In this document: piece by piece, positions 12,533 to 22,528 of the stretch | Position numbering within the stretch: the stretch's first letter is position 1 | Layout of the letters: each line of letters starts with the position of its first letter | Assembly: GCF_900143055.1 (NCBI RefSeq) | Contig: NZ_FRCW01000003.1 | Coordinates: forward strand, 62,001 to 126,000 | Direction: 5' to 3' | Origin: Fibrobacter sp. UWR3 | Lineage (GTDB): Bacteria > Fibrobacterota > Fibrobacteria > Fibrobacterales > Fibrobacteraceae | DNA length: 64,000 bases | Notes under the pieces: model-generated | Database searches by the model: none | What the model was told of the DNA's origin: nothing | The model's input: the letters and a program-made list of their open reading frames with translations, nothing else | Made by a program: the position numbers and the translations under genes

Positions 12533-14344
12533 ATGAAACGAATTATACTCATATGCCTTGCCCTCGCCCTCGGAGCGACCGCGCGGCCTTCCCTGCAACT
12601 CGACAGGGAGCGCGTAGAAGCGGGCAAGACCTTTGGACTGCAGCTTGTATACCCGTTAAGCGATTTGCCCGAAAACAGGAGCGGTTTTTCCATCGACACG
12701 CAGAACGGATTCACGTTCCTGGGCATGGACAGTACAGACCAGGTAATTCGCCCCAGCATGGAAGAAATGTTCAATTCCTTTTTCGGGGGCGGTAGCCGCG
12801 GCGGCTACAAGGCACGCGTCTATACCTTCAAGCTAAGGGCTCCCAAGAAGACTGGGCGCCTGAACATCGGCAAGGTCCTAATCGAATTTGAAGGGCAAAA
12901 ACAACCCATCTCGGGCGAAATCCCCGTCAACATCCAGCGCGCCTATACCGACGATGCACTCGGCGTATCGCTTACCGCAAGCAAGAAGACCATCTATGAA
13001 GGCGAACAGTTCTACGTAACGCTCGGGCTCCACACCTACGAGCATTTCGAGGGCAACCTGCAGGCGACAGACATGAATACGGGCAACGACTTCATCGTGC
13101 ACCGCAGCGACCTCTCGAACCTAAAATTTGAACCCGTGGAAGGCAGCCGCCGCGAAATGCAGGCAAGCGCCAAGTTTGCATGGCTTAGCCCCACCAAGAG
13201 TGGCAACCTGCAGATTCCGCCGTTCAAGTTCAAGTACACCAAACGCGGCGAGCCGAAGATTGTCGAAGAGAACAAGCAGATGGGCGGCATGTCGTTCCAT
13301 TCGCAGAGCATCAGGCAGGAATCCGTCGAGGCCGAGGCCCAGTCCCCCACGATTAACATCATGGTGAAACCTCTCCCCACCGAAGGCAAGCCCGCGGACT
13401 TCAGCGGCATGGTGGGCAACTACAGCTTCAGCGCCAACTTCGACCGCACCGACGTAAAGGTGGGCGAAGCGCTCACGCTCTCCGTAGACATCAAGGGCGA
13501 CGGAACTCCCGGCACCATTACCGACCCGAAATTCCCCGACTTCAGCGATTTCCGCTCCGTACCTCCCGAAAACAACATCAACAAGAAGGTCGTAGGCAGC
13601 AAGGTCATTACCAGCAAGAGCATCAAGGTGTTCCTCTACCCCAAAAAGAAGGGCGACTTTACCATACCCGAGATTACCTACAGCTGGTTCAACCCCGCAA
13701 AGAAAAAGTACGAGACGGCAAAGGCCGGCCCGTGGAATATCCACGTGGAGAAGGGTGAAAACGCTCCCGAGGCTGTTTTCCAGAACCCCGTCACCGCAAG
13801 CGGCCCCGCAGCCGTGCAGAAGCAGGAGATCGAATCGCTCGGAAACGACATACGGTTCATCCATGCTATCGGCAAGAGCGCAGGTTCATCGCACCCGCAC
13901 AGGAACGCCATTTTCTGGACCATATTCTTCGCGGCAATCCCGTTCTACGTACTCGTGACATTTGCAATCCGCAGGCGCCGCAAGCACAACAGCGATGCAG
14001 CCCTCGTGCGCAAGGGCAAGGCAAACAAGATGCTCAAGGCCCGGTTCGCAAATGCACGCGCAGCCCTCCAGAAGGGAGACGCGAAGGCTCTCTATGCGGC
14101 GCTCGAAAACGGGCTTATCGACTACCTGAGCGACAAGACGAACCTGGAATTCAAGGGCATGACCCGCCCGCAGATGAAGGAAGAACTCGCAAAGCTCGGC
14201 TTGAACGCAGAGACGATTGCGGCAATTGACAGCTGGCTCGAAAAATGCGCGTTTGCACGGTTCGCCCCGGTGAACCCCTCCGCCGAAGAGCAGAAGCAGA
14301 TGCTCGACGACGTCGAAAAACTTTGCGAAGAACTGAAAGTTTAA
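12533..14344 (+). CDS. batD: BatD-like membrane protein
   Basis: A 603-residue protein with signal peptide (MKRIILICLALALGATA), a long periplasmic part of tandem immunoglobulin-like repeats (PKKTGRLNIGKVLIEFEGQ is typical of BatD), one membrane helix near residue 465-485 (NAIFWTIFFAAIPFYVLVTF) followed by RRRRKH, and a cytoplasmic tail of about 110 residues. BatD belongs to the Bat (Bacteroides aerotolerance) set, which normally includes MoxR and the von Willebrand-domain proteins BatA and BatB; its biochemical role is not settled. Here batA/batB are not upstream, so the gene heads its own transcript with batE, 28 bases downstream. Confidence 0.85.
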   Translation: MKRIILICLALALGATARPSLQLDRERVEAGKTFGLQLVYPLSDLPENRSGFSIDTQNGFTFLGMDSTDQVIRPSMEEMFNSFFGGGSRGGYKARVYTFKLRAPKKTGRLNIGKVLIEFEGQKQPISGEIPVNIQRAYTDDALGVSLTASKKTIYEGEQFYVTLGLHTYEHFEGNLQATDMNTGNDFIVHRSDLSNLKFEPVEGSRREMQASAKFAWLSPTKSGNLQIPPFKFKYTKRGEPKIVEENKQMGGMSFHSQSIRQESVEAEAQSPTINIMVKPLPTEGKPADFSGMVGNYSFSANFDRTDVKVGEALTLSVDIKGDGTPGTITDPKFPDFSDFRSVPPENNINKKVVGSKVITSKSIKVFLYPKKKGDFTIPEITYSWFNPAKKKYETAKAGPWNIHVEKGENAPEAVFQNPVTASGPAAVQKQEIESLGNDIRFIHAIGKSAGSSHPHRNAIFWTIFFAAIPFYVLVTFAIRRRRKHNSDAALVRKGKANKMLKARFANARAALQKGDAKALYAALENGLIDYLSDKTNLEFKGMTRPQMKEELAKLGLNAETIAAIDSWLEKCAFARFAPVNPSAEEQKQMLDDVEKLCEELKV

Positions 14345-14372
14345 CTGATGATTGATAATGGATGATGGATTT

Positions 14373-15137
14373 ATGAAAAAAGTTTTGTTTATCTTATTTG
14401 CAATCGCAGTGGCTTTCGGCCCGGCTCTTGCCGCCGAAAAATGCGCGGGCATCGAAGCCGGCGCCAAGGCGTACAACGAGAGCGATTTCGAACGTGCCAT
14501 CGACGAATGGCGCACCTGCGTCGATAACGGCATGGAAGACGCCGACCTCTTCTACAACCTGGGCAACGCCTACTTCCGGAGCGGTAAACTCGGGTTCTCG
14601 ATTTACTACTACAAGATGGCGCTCCGGCTCCGCGCCACCGATGACGACATAATGCACAACCTCAAGTTCGCGCAGGCCATGACCCGCGACAAGGTGGAAG
14701 AAGACGAGGAAGAAAATCCCATCCTCACCGGGCTATTCAAGGCGCACCACGCTCTTTCCCTCAAGGCGCAACTTTTCACGCTGCTCGCCCTCTTCTGGAT
14801 TATCACGCTTGTGCTTATCGCCCGCAAGCTCGTTATCGGAGAGACCCGCAAGAACATCTGCACGGGAATCGTATTCGCGCTCACGACAGTCTTCTGCGTC
14901 ATCGGGGCGAGTGCCGCCTACAAGGTAATTGTCCTCGAGACAGAAATTACCGGCGTGGTGACTGCCGCCGATGCCGACGTGACAAGCGCCCCGAGCGACA
15001 AGTCGCAGACGCTCAACACGCTCTCCGAAGGGACATCTTTCGAGGTTATTTCTGTGCAGGGCAACTTTGCCGAAATTCGCCTCGGCGAAAAGATCAAGGG
15101 CTTCGTAAAGCTCAGCGAAGTGGGGATTATAAAGTAA
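14373..15137 (+). CDS. batE: BatE-like TPR/SH3 membrane protein
   Basis: The start at 14373 is preferred because it opens a signal peptide (MKKVLFILFAIAVAFGPALA). The 254-residue product has two tetratricopeptide repeats (about 25-105, DLFYNLGNAYFRSGKLG), two membrane helices (about 135-155 and 165-190) and a C-terminal bacterial SH3-like domain (about 200-254). This order is that of BatE. It follows batD by 28 bases and is surely co-transcribed. After the stop there is a short palindromic repeat and then the convergent end of the SprA gene. Confidence 0.82.
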   Translation: MKKVLFILFAIAVAFGPALAAEKCAGIEAGAKAYNESDFERAIDEWRTCVDNGMEDADLFYNLGNAYFRSGKLGFSIYYYKMALRLRATDDDIMHNLKFAQAMTRDKVEEDEEENPILTGLFKAHHALSLKAQLFTLLALFWIITLVLIARKLVIGETRKNICTGIVFALTTVFCVIGASAAYKVIVLETEITGVVTAADADVTSAPSDKSQTLNTLSEGTSFEVISVQGNFAEIRLGEKIKGFVKLSEVGIIK

Positions 15138-15138
15138 G

Positions 15139-15188
15139 TCCTTCAGCTAACTGCGTTAGCCTCGCGCATACGCTCAGCGTATGCAATT
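15139..15188. repeat. Intergenic palindromic repeat, GCATACG/CGTATGC type, copy 1
   Basis: TAGCCTCGCGCATACG is followed by CTCAG and CGTATGC, giving a perfect 7-bp stem at 15166-15184. A related copy with loop TAAA is at 26839-26884, also just after a stop codon. A second CTTCGGCTAACTG-like motif lies at about 15213-15226. Confidence 0.65.
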
Positions 15189-15233
15189 TAGATGCAGGGA
15201 GTTAAAAGCAAATCCTTCGGCTAACTGTTCAAG

Positions 15234-18200
15234 TTAATTGAATCTCAGGAGGAGTGCGATTTCGAACTGCAGGATCTGGCGCAGGTGCGGGGTCTCGTCG
15301 TCGAGTTTCTCGTGAATCTGCCTGTACTCGATGTAGCTGCTCATCGACGCCATCTTGTTGAACTGGTAGCTTGCACTCGGGCGAATGAACCACTCGTGCG
15401 TACGTGAAGGCACCGTGCGGTCAGTCAGTTTCAGTTCGGGGTTATATGCGGTCGGGTTGTCCGTCATGTTGTACGCCGAGAGGTCTTCAGAATCAAACTT
15501 CCATTCCCTAAACACGCCGTCCGTACCGCTCTCCTTGTTCCACATGTTGTAATCCTTGTTTGCAGGCGTGTATTCCTTACGGATGGTCTTGTTGTAGTCG
15601 TAGCCCGCAGTGAGTTTCAGGTCCACGTTGTTGTCGAGCTTGAAGTACCATTTCCACAGCTGGAACCCGCGCTTTAGCTTGAGCGGGTACGAAATCGTGA
15701 AGTCATCGCCGATATTGAACGCAAAGTCGTTGTAAAGCGCCGTGTATATCCAGGGCGTATTCCAGAAGTAGTCCGTAGTGTCGGCGATGTTGCCAAGCGA
15801 GTCGGGCCAGCACGGGAGCCCGATAACCTCTTCCTTCGGGCGCCTATCCGTAGTCTCTATCTTCATGCGCACGCTGTTCTCAATCTTCAGGTTGTTCTGC
15901 AACAGGAACGTAGCACGCACCAACGGGTTGAAGTTAATCTGGTACGACCAGGAATCTTCCGCGCTCTGGAAGGGCTTCACGCTCGTTGTCTTCGTGAAAT
16001 CGAACCTGTGGATTGTGCTCACGCTCTTGAAAGTATTCAGGAACGATACGCGCTGGGCAAAGTTCGGGATTGTCACACCCACGCCAATCTTGGGCCACAC
16101 CGTTGTGGTGTCGATATACAGCGGGTATTCACGGGACTGCGCGAAATCTTCCTTCCACTGCAGGTCACCCGTAAGGCCAATATCCCAGATGGGGAGCGTG
16201 ATGCCCGTACCTATCTGGAAACTGCGCGATACCGCATGGCGGAAGTTGCCCTGGTAAACAAGCGTATCGACATCCCTGTTGCGGTACTGCCCGAACTTCT
16301 CGAAATCTCCGCGGGATGTTAGCCCCATATCGCCCGAGACGATGTTCCAGAGCCCGCGATTGCGGTAGCCGTTGCCGATACCGAGACCGTAGAGGTAGTA
16401 CTGGAAGGGAGTCACGCCCTGCTGCTCGTACAGTTGCGCCAGCGTGAAGTTTTCGCCCAGCGTGTTGGTACTCGCAGTCCAGTTGAACCGTATTTCACGC
16501 CACTTGATTTTTTCCACCGCGCTCACGGCCTTCGATTCCTTGCCGAAGAGTTTCAGGAAGTCGACAATCTTGAAGGTCGGGCTGAACTCGAAGCGGTTCG
16601 TCTGCGATATGGTCCAGTAGTTCTTCTCGAGATTGTTCTGGTCCATAAAGTCAAAGTTGTCGGGAATGGTCTTCTGCTGGTTAAAGTCAGAGGTGTACCC
16701 CATGTTGAACGGCAAGAATGAAATCAGTCGCGGGTTAAAGTTTATCTTGAACTGCTGCGTGCGGGAACGTTCGTTCCTCAATATGCCATAGGACTTGCCG
16801 TACTCGCGGGTACCCACGCTATCCACCTTGTAGAACGTGGTGGAGTCGTAGCGGATTTCGTAGGAATCCGGGTTAGACATGTCGATTGCCATCGGCTTGC
16901 CGTTCGCATCCATCTTCGCGATAGTATCGGTCGGGATAATCACGAGACTGTCGCGGGAAACATACACCTTCCTGTCGGTATGGTCGTAGTCAAACACGTA
17001 GCCGCTCGCAAAGAGCCCGCCCTCGTCGGGGCTGAAGAAGTTTTCCTTCACGAACCCTTCGCGGTCACCGCCACCGTACATGTCGCGCTTGATGTTCAGG
17101 GAGTAGCTCGTAGACAGGAACGAAAGGATGTTCCAGCGCATGTTCAGCTTGTGGTTCAAGTCCGCCGTGTAGGTCACCACCTTGTCCACCTGCGGTTCCA
17201 CGTAGTCGGGGTCGCGCACCTGGTTCACATAGCGCACGTAGTTGAAGTCGAACAATGTCACATCGAACGTCTGCGGCCACGGTTCGAATTCCGTCTTCGC
17301 GAGAGCCTTCAGGAAGCTGTTTTCGGACTTGGCGAGGGATTCGAACGGCTTGAACTTGAAGAGGCTGAACGTACCCAGCTTGTACTCGAGCACCGTGTGG
17401 TAAGAATACGTGGAATCCGATGCGGTCGTCGCGCGGCCCTCGGACTGCCGGTAAGAATAGCTCGCCGCCGGGCGTTCCAGGAATATCTGCGAAAGCGCCT
17501 CGCCCACCTTGGAATCGGCCGCCTTGTAACTCTTGCTATAGCTGATGCTGAAGTTCTTTTCGCGGGTGTAGGACTGGTAGCCCTTCGACTGAGCGTCGTC
17601 ACGGAGTTCCTGTTCCTTCTTGTCCTTCGTCACGGCGAGCTCGTTCTGGAACATGTCCTTCGTGAGTTCGCCAAAGCTGCTACGGTCCAGCGTCAAATCA
17701 TCGGAAGGTTTCATGTAGGGGCGCTTGGTCGTGCTCCTGTAACCGAAGCTCATCGGGATATGGAACCCGAGACTATCGGCAAGGAACTTGTTCAGGCTAA
17801 GCGTAATATCGCCCGAAACATCGAGCTGCGATGCGGCCTGAGAAAGCTTGGGCTTCGGAGAACCGCCCGAAGTAGAAAGTGTCGCGAAGGCTCCGTCCTG
17901 GTAGCGCACCGCACCCGAAACAGAAAGGAAGTCAGCGAAGTTCACCTGCGCAGATGTACGGGCCGCATAGCCCCATTCGGTATCCATGTCCGAAAGGCGC
18001 AGGTCGTCAATCCAGAAGGTTCCCTCGAGATCTTCCGCCGAAGCGTTCGAATCCGCGATAATCACGAAGCGCATCCAGTCGACGCTCGTCACGGCAGGGT
18101 TACCCACCAGCCTGAGCCGTTCTTCGCGGTCGCCACCAAGTTCCTTCACGACGGGTTCCACGAACGGCGGGCGGCGTCCCTGCTTCAAATCCGAGAAGTC

Positions 18201-21200
18201 GGAAACATTCATCGCGAAGGCGTTCGCAAGCCAGTTCTGCTCGTGGCAATCCTGCTCGCGTTCGCACGAAGTGCTATCGTACATTACCGGACGGAAGCTC
18301 CATTCATAGTAATCGCTCGAGCCCTCAAGCGAGCCGGAACCGAACTGCAGCGCGAAACGCACCGGAGCCTTCGACGTCTTCGCCTTCGTCACGTAATGGA
18401 TTTCCATCTTGAGCGACTTGTACGACGACAGGTCCTTCTTGTCGGTCTCGAATATGCGCGTCACGCCCACTTCCTGGCCGGGGTTCATGTTCTGGTAGTC
18501 AAGTACCAGCGCAGTTTCCTTCAGGGGGGCATTCGTCTCGGAATCGCGTTCCGTCTTGGTGTTCGGGCTCTTGAAATACGTATTCGCGTTTTCGCGGCTA
18601 TTGATGGTAGAAACCTTCACGTAGGTGGTATCGGTCGTACCCACCGATTCCGAAACGGAAGTTTCAATTCCGTTCACGCTAACAATCTGCGAGTTCTCGT
18701 TAGAAGACGTCTTGTAGAAGTCGGCAACCGTCGTTTCTTCCCAGGCATTCCCCACCACGGCAAGGCTCACCACCTGCACCTTCGCTTCGGCAACACCCGG
18801 ATTCAGCCGGCCCATCCAGAGCCTCGTATACAGCGACTGCGCAAGGATAGACTTGTAGTCGCTCCCTGTCGACGAGACAAGCGTGTCGTACTGGTTCAGC
18901 GGAATGCGCCACTTGCGCCAGCCGTTGCGGAGCACCTCGAAGTTCGCCGCGTTCGTATCGGAAAGGTCGATGCGGTAACGCACGAAGTTGATGTCGGTAT
19001 CGAGCGAGCCGTTCTTGTTGATGTCCTCGGTATCGTAGGTGCGTTCACCGGCATTGTTCTCGGTACCGTTGATAATCCTCGGCGGGTCGCTGTCGTCGTC
19101 CAGGTCGTCGTCAAAGTTATCGAGCGCAATATCGGTCGTCGGGCCGGAGTTCGTCGAATTCCTCACCGAGGAGATACACCCGGCAATGCGACAATCCCAG
19201 ACCTGGCGTTCTTCCTCGTCGCCCGTCTTGCCGTCCAGGCCCCTGTCATGGAGCGCAGTCGTCGAGCCCAGGTCATTTTCACCATCGTACTCGCCGTTCG
19301 GGGCAAAGCCGTTTATGGAAATATCTTCGCTTACCTGGCCCAAATCGAGGAACAGCGAACCCACGTTACCGCGCGCCACCACCTCGATATACTTCATCTC
19401 GCTCAGGTCCTGGTAGTAGGCGCTGTTCGGGCGCATGATGCCGCCCCAGGAGTTGCCCACCAGGTTATCGTTTGCACGGAGAGTCATCTTGAGGACGGTC
19501 AGGTGCTGGTTATCTACATCGGAGTTGCCGACATTCGGGTAGATGTACTTGTACAGTTCCGTATTGTTGCTATGCCAAATGAATTCACCCTGATGCTTGT
19601 AATCCAGGTTCTCAATGTAAGTCGAAAGGCTCGAATCCGTTCCGCCCGGAGGCGAAGCCTGGTACCACGAAAGCCTCGACAGCGGGTAAGTGAGGCCGTT
19701 TGTCGTCGTCTCGAAATCTTCCACGAGAGCCTCGACATCGTCACTCGTGTTCGCATTGTGCCTGCTCGCCGCAAATTCGGCCTCAAACCGCCAGCTGGAC
19801 TTTGCGTCCGTGTTTATTCCCGGAATTTTGTTCACGAGGTCGGTCAGGGCCTGCACCGTATCTTGCAAGCGGAGGTTCATGCCCCACAGCACGCTGGAGA
19901 ACGGTTCGTTACCGAGCGTCGGGGTCTTCGCCGTAGTGCTCTGGCTCTTGTAGAGCGCGGTAACGCCAAAGAGCGAACCCGTTCCGAACCCGTAGCGTTC
20001 CAGCGGGAGTTCCGCGCGGGCGCCAAGCAACAGCTTGTTGTCTATCTCGAACAGCGGTTCACATTCGAAGGTGACCTTGATTTCCTTGTTCGGGTCGAGG
20101 GCGCGCTCGCTCAAAAGCTCAATCTGGCCGAGCTCGTAGTTCACCTCGTAGTCCGTCCCGCGGGTAAGCACGGTAGAACCCGCAGTAAGCTTTTCCGTGC
20201 CCGGTGAAATGTCCATACAGCTGGAGCCGCTCACGGAGTAGCTCGAGTTCGGGTCGCGCACGCTAATCGTGGAACTGCGGCGTTTGCCCACCGATTCAAA
20301 GTAGAACTGGCTCGTGTAGCGGCTCAGGTTGTAGACCGGGAGCGAGTAAAGCTGCGCCACCACGTTCGTAGAATCCAGGTTGCGCAAGGGTTCCAAGCAG
20401 TTCGCACGCGCGCGCTCCGTAGCGTTCGGGCCGGAATATTCCGAGAGCGGCTTACACGGGAGCCACATCTCGCCGGTGTAGTTGCCGCTCGCATCCTTCT
20501 TGAAAATCGTAGCATCGCTCACGAGGGGCGTACCCGTCGTCGTATCCGCGACGCCGAGCGTCTTGAGGAACGTTCCCGCCACGCCCGACTTGTTCTTCAT
20601 GCGGAGCACAAAATTCGAAGCGCTCGCATCCGTAATGCCAATAGCGTACACGTTTCGGAGCATGAGTTTCCCGATGTCCGTAAGTTCGGCAAGTTCCGCA
20701 TCCCACTGGATAAGCACGATTTTAGCCCCATGGCTCATGGTCGTACCCGTACGCCCGGTGCCGTCGTTACTCCACAGGGCGGCAAGAAGCGTAGAGCGGG
20801 TCACGCCGTTCACCTTCACGATACCCGTCTTGGGGTCGTAGGAGTACTCGCTCGCCGGGATTTCCACCATGCGTTCGACAGTCTTCTCGATAGGCTTGCC
20901 ACTAGGCGTCGTGTACAATACCTTGACATCGCGCCACACGTCGTTCTTGTTATTGAGGGCACTCCTCTTGAACAGCTTGAGGCCCGTTGCCGGGTAACTC
21001 GACGTGGTGCGGCCCGCAATGGCTGCGTTCACGTACTTGTCACGGGCATCGTGGTTCAAGAAGTAGTAGCGGTAAGACACGAACTGCTTGTCGAGCACCT
21101 GGAATTCGGTCGTCGTCTCCGAGGCATTGATGGTGTATTCCTCCTGGCTGCCGCCATCCTGCGACGCGATGGTCGTAAGCCGCCAGTCACCCAGTTTCCA

Positions 21201-22130
21201 GTCCGCCTTGATACCGAACAGGCCCTGGTGGTTCTCGGAATAACCCGTAAGTTCCGTACCCGAAAGCGACAAGGACGTAGTACCCGCTTCCACGCGCTGC
21301 AGTATGTAGTCCTCGAACTCGTCCTTGAACGATTCCTCGTACACCACGCGCACCTGGTTCTGTACGCCGAGCCCGCTTTCCACGTTGTTGATTTCGACCG
21401 TCACGTAAGGGCCAATCTTGCCCTTCACCATGAAGCTCGGTTCGTAATCGAGCGAAGGCGAAGGCCAGAGGCTCGTCTTGGTACTGCCTTCAGCATCGTC
21501 AATCTCGCCATAGCCCTTCAGGCGCACGTTCATGGTACCCTGGAGCATCAGCTTGGGCTTGTCGAACCCGAAGGTCTTCATCCACGCGGGCATGTTCACC
21601 GGAATCGTGATGTCAAACATCGAGCCCGTCTCGGGCGCCTCGTACCCGCCATCGCGCTGGCCGATAAGGCTATTGAGCCACAGGTTCTTGCGGCCCACGT
21701 CGTACATGTCTGCCACGTAGTCGGTAAGTTCGGGGTAGTGCGCCGTCCAGAGCGTAGTCGTATCTCGCGACACGCTGTTCACTCGCTTCTCGCTCACGTC
21801 GAGCTCGCGGGTCGCCATATTGATTTCGTGGTCGAACACCTGGCCCTTCGTTTCCTTCATCAGGCGGGGCGATGCGCCCACGCCCCCGAACGGAAGCAGG
21901 CTATTCAGCGGGTTCGAAGATGCCGGCAGCGGGAAGTACTGGAGGGTCGGCTGCCACTCGGTCTCTGCCGGGTCAGGGGCCTCTTCCGCCTCTGCATTTT
22001 CGGGTTCGCCCGCAGACGCGGAAACGCTCACGGAAGAATCTTCCTGAGACCAAGCGATGCCGAATGCCGTAAGGCACAGGGCCAGAAAACCCGAGCGGGT
22101 TCTATGTAAGAACCTTTTCAAAAGCAACAA
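15234..22130 (-). CDS. sprA: SprA-type T9SS outer-membrane translocon
   Basis: This very large protein (2,298 residues) has a signal peptide-like N-terminus (GFLALCLTAFGIAWSQ) and a beta-rich body. Regions typical of SprA/Sov include GSMFDITIPVNMPAWMK, VEINNVESGLGVQNQVR, GLFGIKADWKLGDWRLTT and a C-terminus ending in an aromatic-poor strand (FEIALLLRFN). SprA forms the giant outer-membrane barrel through which type IX secretion substrates leave the cell. The hydrolases at 946-12053 carry terminal domains that could be its cargo signals (inference). The start is unusual: no ATG is near and the frame begins with TTG codons (22130, 22127, 22121) without a good Shine-Dalgarno site, so the exact N-terminus is uncertain. 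A divergent AT-rich promoter region lies upstream. Confidence 0.88.
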   Translation of the reverse strand: MLLLKRFLHRTRSGFLALCLTAFGIAWSQEDSSVSVSASAGEPENAEAEEAPDPAETEWQPTLQYFPLPASSNPLNSLLPFGGVGASPRLMKETKGQVFDHEINMATRELDVSEKRVNSVSRDTTTLWTAHYPELTDYVADMYDVGRKNLWLNSLIGQRDGGYEAPETGSMFDITIPVNMPAWMKTFGFDKPKLMLQGTMNVRLKGYGEIDDAEGSTKTSLWPSPSLDYEPSFMVKGKIGPYVTVEINNVESGLGVQNQVRVVYEESFKDEFEDYILQRVEAGTTSLSLSGTELTGYSENHQGLFGIKADWKLGDWRLTTIASQDGGSQEEYTINASETTTEFQVLDKQFVSYRYYFLNHDARDKYVNAAIAGRTTSSYPATGLKLFKRSALNNKNDVWRDVKVLYTTPSGKPIEKTVERMVEIPASEYSYDPKTGIVKVNGVTRSTLLAALWSNDGTGRTGTTMSHGAKIVLIQWDAELAELTDIGKLMLRNVYAIGITDASASNFVLRMKNKSGVAGTFLKTLGVADTTTGTPLVSDATIFKKDASGNYTGEMWLPCKPLSEYSGPNATERARANCLEPLRNLDSTNVVAQLYSLPVYNLSRYTSQFYFESVGKRRSSTISVRDPNSSYSVSGSSCMDISPGTEKLTAGSTVLTRGTDYEVNYELGQIELLSERALDPNKEIKVTFECEPLFEIDNKLLLGARAELPLERYGFGTGSLFGVTALYKSQSTTAKTPTLGNEPFSSVLWGMNLRLQDTVQALTDLVNKIPGINTDAKSSWRFEAEFAASRHNANTSDDVEALVEDFETTTNGLTYPLSRLSWYQASPPGGTDSSLSTYIENLDYKHQGEFIWHSNNTELYKYIYPNVGNSDVDNQHLTVLKMTLRANDNLVGNSWGGIMRPNSAYYQDLSEMKYIEVVARGNVGSLFLDLGQVSEDISINGFAPNGEYDGENDLGSTTALHDRGLDGKTGDEEERQVWDCRIAGCISSVRNSTNSGPTTDIALDNFDDDLDDDSDPPRIINGTENNAGERTYDTEDINKNGSLDTDINFVRYRIDLSDTNAANFEVLRNGWRKWRIPLNQYDTLVSSTGSDYKSILAQSLYTRLWMGRLNPGVAEAKVQVVSLAVVGNAWEETTVADFYKTSSNENSQIVSVNGIETSVSESVGTTDTTYVKVSTINSRENANTYFKSPNTKTERDSETNAPLKETALVLDYQNMNPGQEVGVTRIFETDKKDLSSYKSLKMEIHYVTKAKTSKAPVRFALQFGSGSLEGSSDYYEWSFRPVMYDSTSCEREQDCHEQNWLANAFAMNVSDFSDLKQGRRPPFVEPVVKELGGDREERLRLVGNPAVTSVDWMRFVIIADSNASAEDLEGTFWIDDLRLSDMDTEWGYAARTSAQVNFADFLSVSGAVRYQDGAFATLSTSGGSPKPKLSQAASQLDVSGDITLSLNKFLADSLGFHIPMSFGYRSTTKRPYMKPSDDLTLDRSSFGELTKDMFQNELAVTKDKKEQELRDDAQSKGYQSYTREKNFSISYSKSYKAADSKVGEALSQIFLERPAASYSYRQSEGRATTASDSTYSYHTVLEYKLGTFSLFKFKPFESLAKSENSFLKALAKTEFEPWPQTFDVTLFDFNYVRYVNQVRDPDYVEPQVDKVVTYTADLNHKLNMRWNILSFLSTSYSLNIKRDMYGGGDREGFVKENFFSPDEGGLFASGYVFDYDHTDRKVYVSRDSLVIIPTDTIAKMDANGKPMAIDMSNPDSYEIRYDSTTFYKVDSVGTREYGKSYGILRNERSRTQQFKINFNPRLISFLPFNMGYTSDFNQQKTIPDNFDFMDQNNLEKNYWTISQTNRFEFSPTFKIVDFLKLFGKESKAVSAVEKIKWREIRFNWTASTNTLGENFTLAQLYEQQGVTPFQYYLYGLGIGNGYRNRGLWNIVSGDMGLTSRGDFEKFGQYRNRDVDTLVYQGNFRHAVSRSFQIGTGITLPIWDIGLTGDLQWKEDFAQSREYPLYIDTTTVWPKIGVGVTIPNFAQRVSFLNTFKSVSTIHRFDFTKTTSVKPFQSAEDSWSYQINFNPLVRATFLLQNNLKIENSVRMKIETTDRRPKEEVIGLPCWPDSLGNIADTTDYFWNTPWIYTALYNDFAFNIGDDFTISYPLKLKRGFQLWKWYFKLDNNVDLKLTAGYDYNKTIRKEYTPANKDYNMWNKESGTDGVFREWKFDSEDLSAYNMTDNPTAYNPELKLTDRTVPSRTHEWFIRPSASYQFNKMASMSSYIEYRQIHEKLDDETPHLRQILQFEIALLLRFN

Positions 22131-22436
22131 TCACAAAATACAGAATTCAGCCGAGCCAAATTCAGTTAAAAAGTGAATTTTCTGCCAAATTAGCAATTTT
22201 TCACTTTGCAATTTCAAAGTTGCAAAAAATTAAGGATTAAAAGTCATGCGGGAGGGGCCCCAGCTCAGAGTGGACGTCTACTCCCCAAAGAGGATAACTC
22301 AACTAAGCCACTAAAGTGGCAAGTTTCGTATAGGCGTCCGTGGCTGCACTCGGTCATGTCGGCCTGCAAGCAGTCCGCCGCGACACTCGCTTGCTCACTA
22401 CTGCGAAGGCCTTGGGGGCATAAGAAGCAAAAGGGA

Positions 22437-22460
22437 GATCCCCGCCTTCGCGGGGATGAC
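22437..22460. repeat. REP-like CCCCGC palindrome, single copy
   Basis: Same 24-base palindrome as in the 8893-9067 array, here alone between sprA and the AIPR gene terminator. Confidence 0.8.
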
Positions 22461-22482
22461 AGCTGAGAACGCAAAAAAAAGA

Positions 22483-22506
22483 AAATCCTCGGAGGGCCGA
22501 GGATTT
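22483..22506 (-). terminator. Terminator of the AIPR gene
   Basis: A perfect 10-bp stem AAATCCTCGG / CCGAGGATTT with an AGGG loop is followed on the minus strand by TTTTCTTTTTTTT. It lies 22 bases after the AIPR stop codon. Confidence 0.85.
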
Positions 22507-22528
22507 CCTAAGAGTTGTTGTCTAGCGA

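Larger units (their letters stand above)
22131..22528. other. Gene-free interval between sprA and the AIPR gene
   Basis: About 130 AT-rich bases next to sprA probably carry its promoter; they include the inverted repeat TTTGCAA / TTGCAAA (22205-22226). The rest is GC-rich repetitive-looking sequence with no credible reading frame, ending in one CCCCGC palindrome (22437-22460) and the AIPR terminator. Confidence 0.5.
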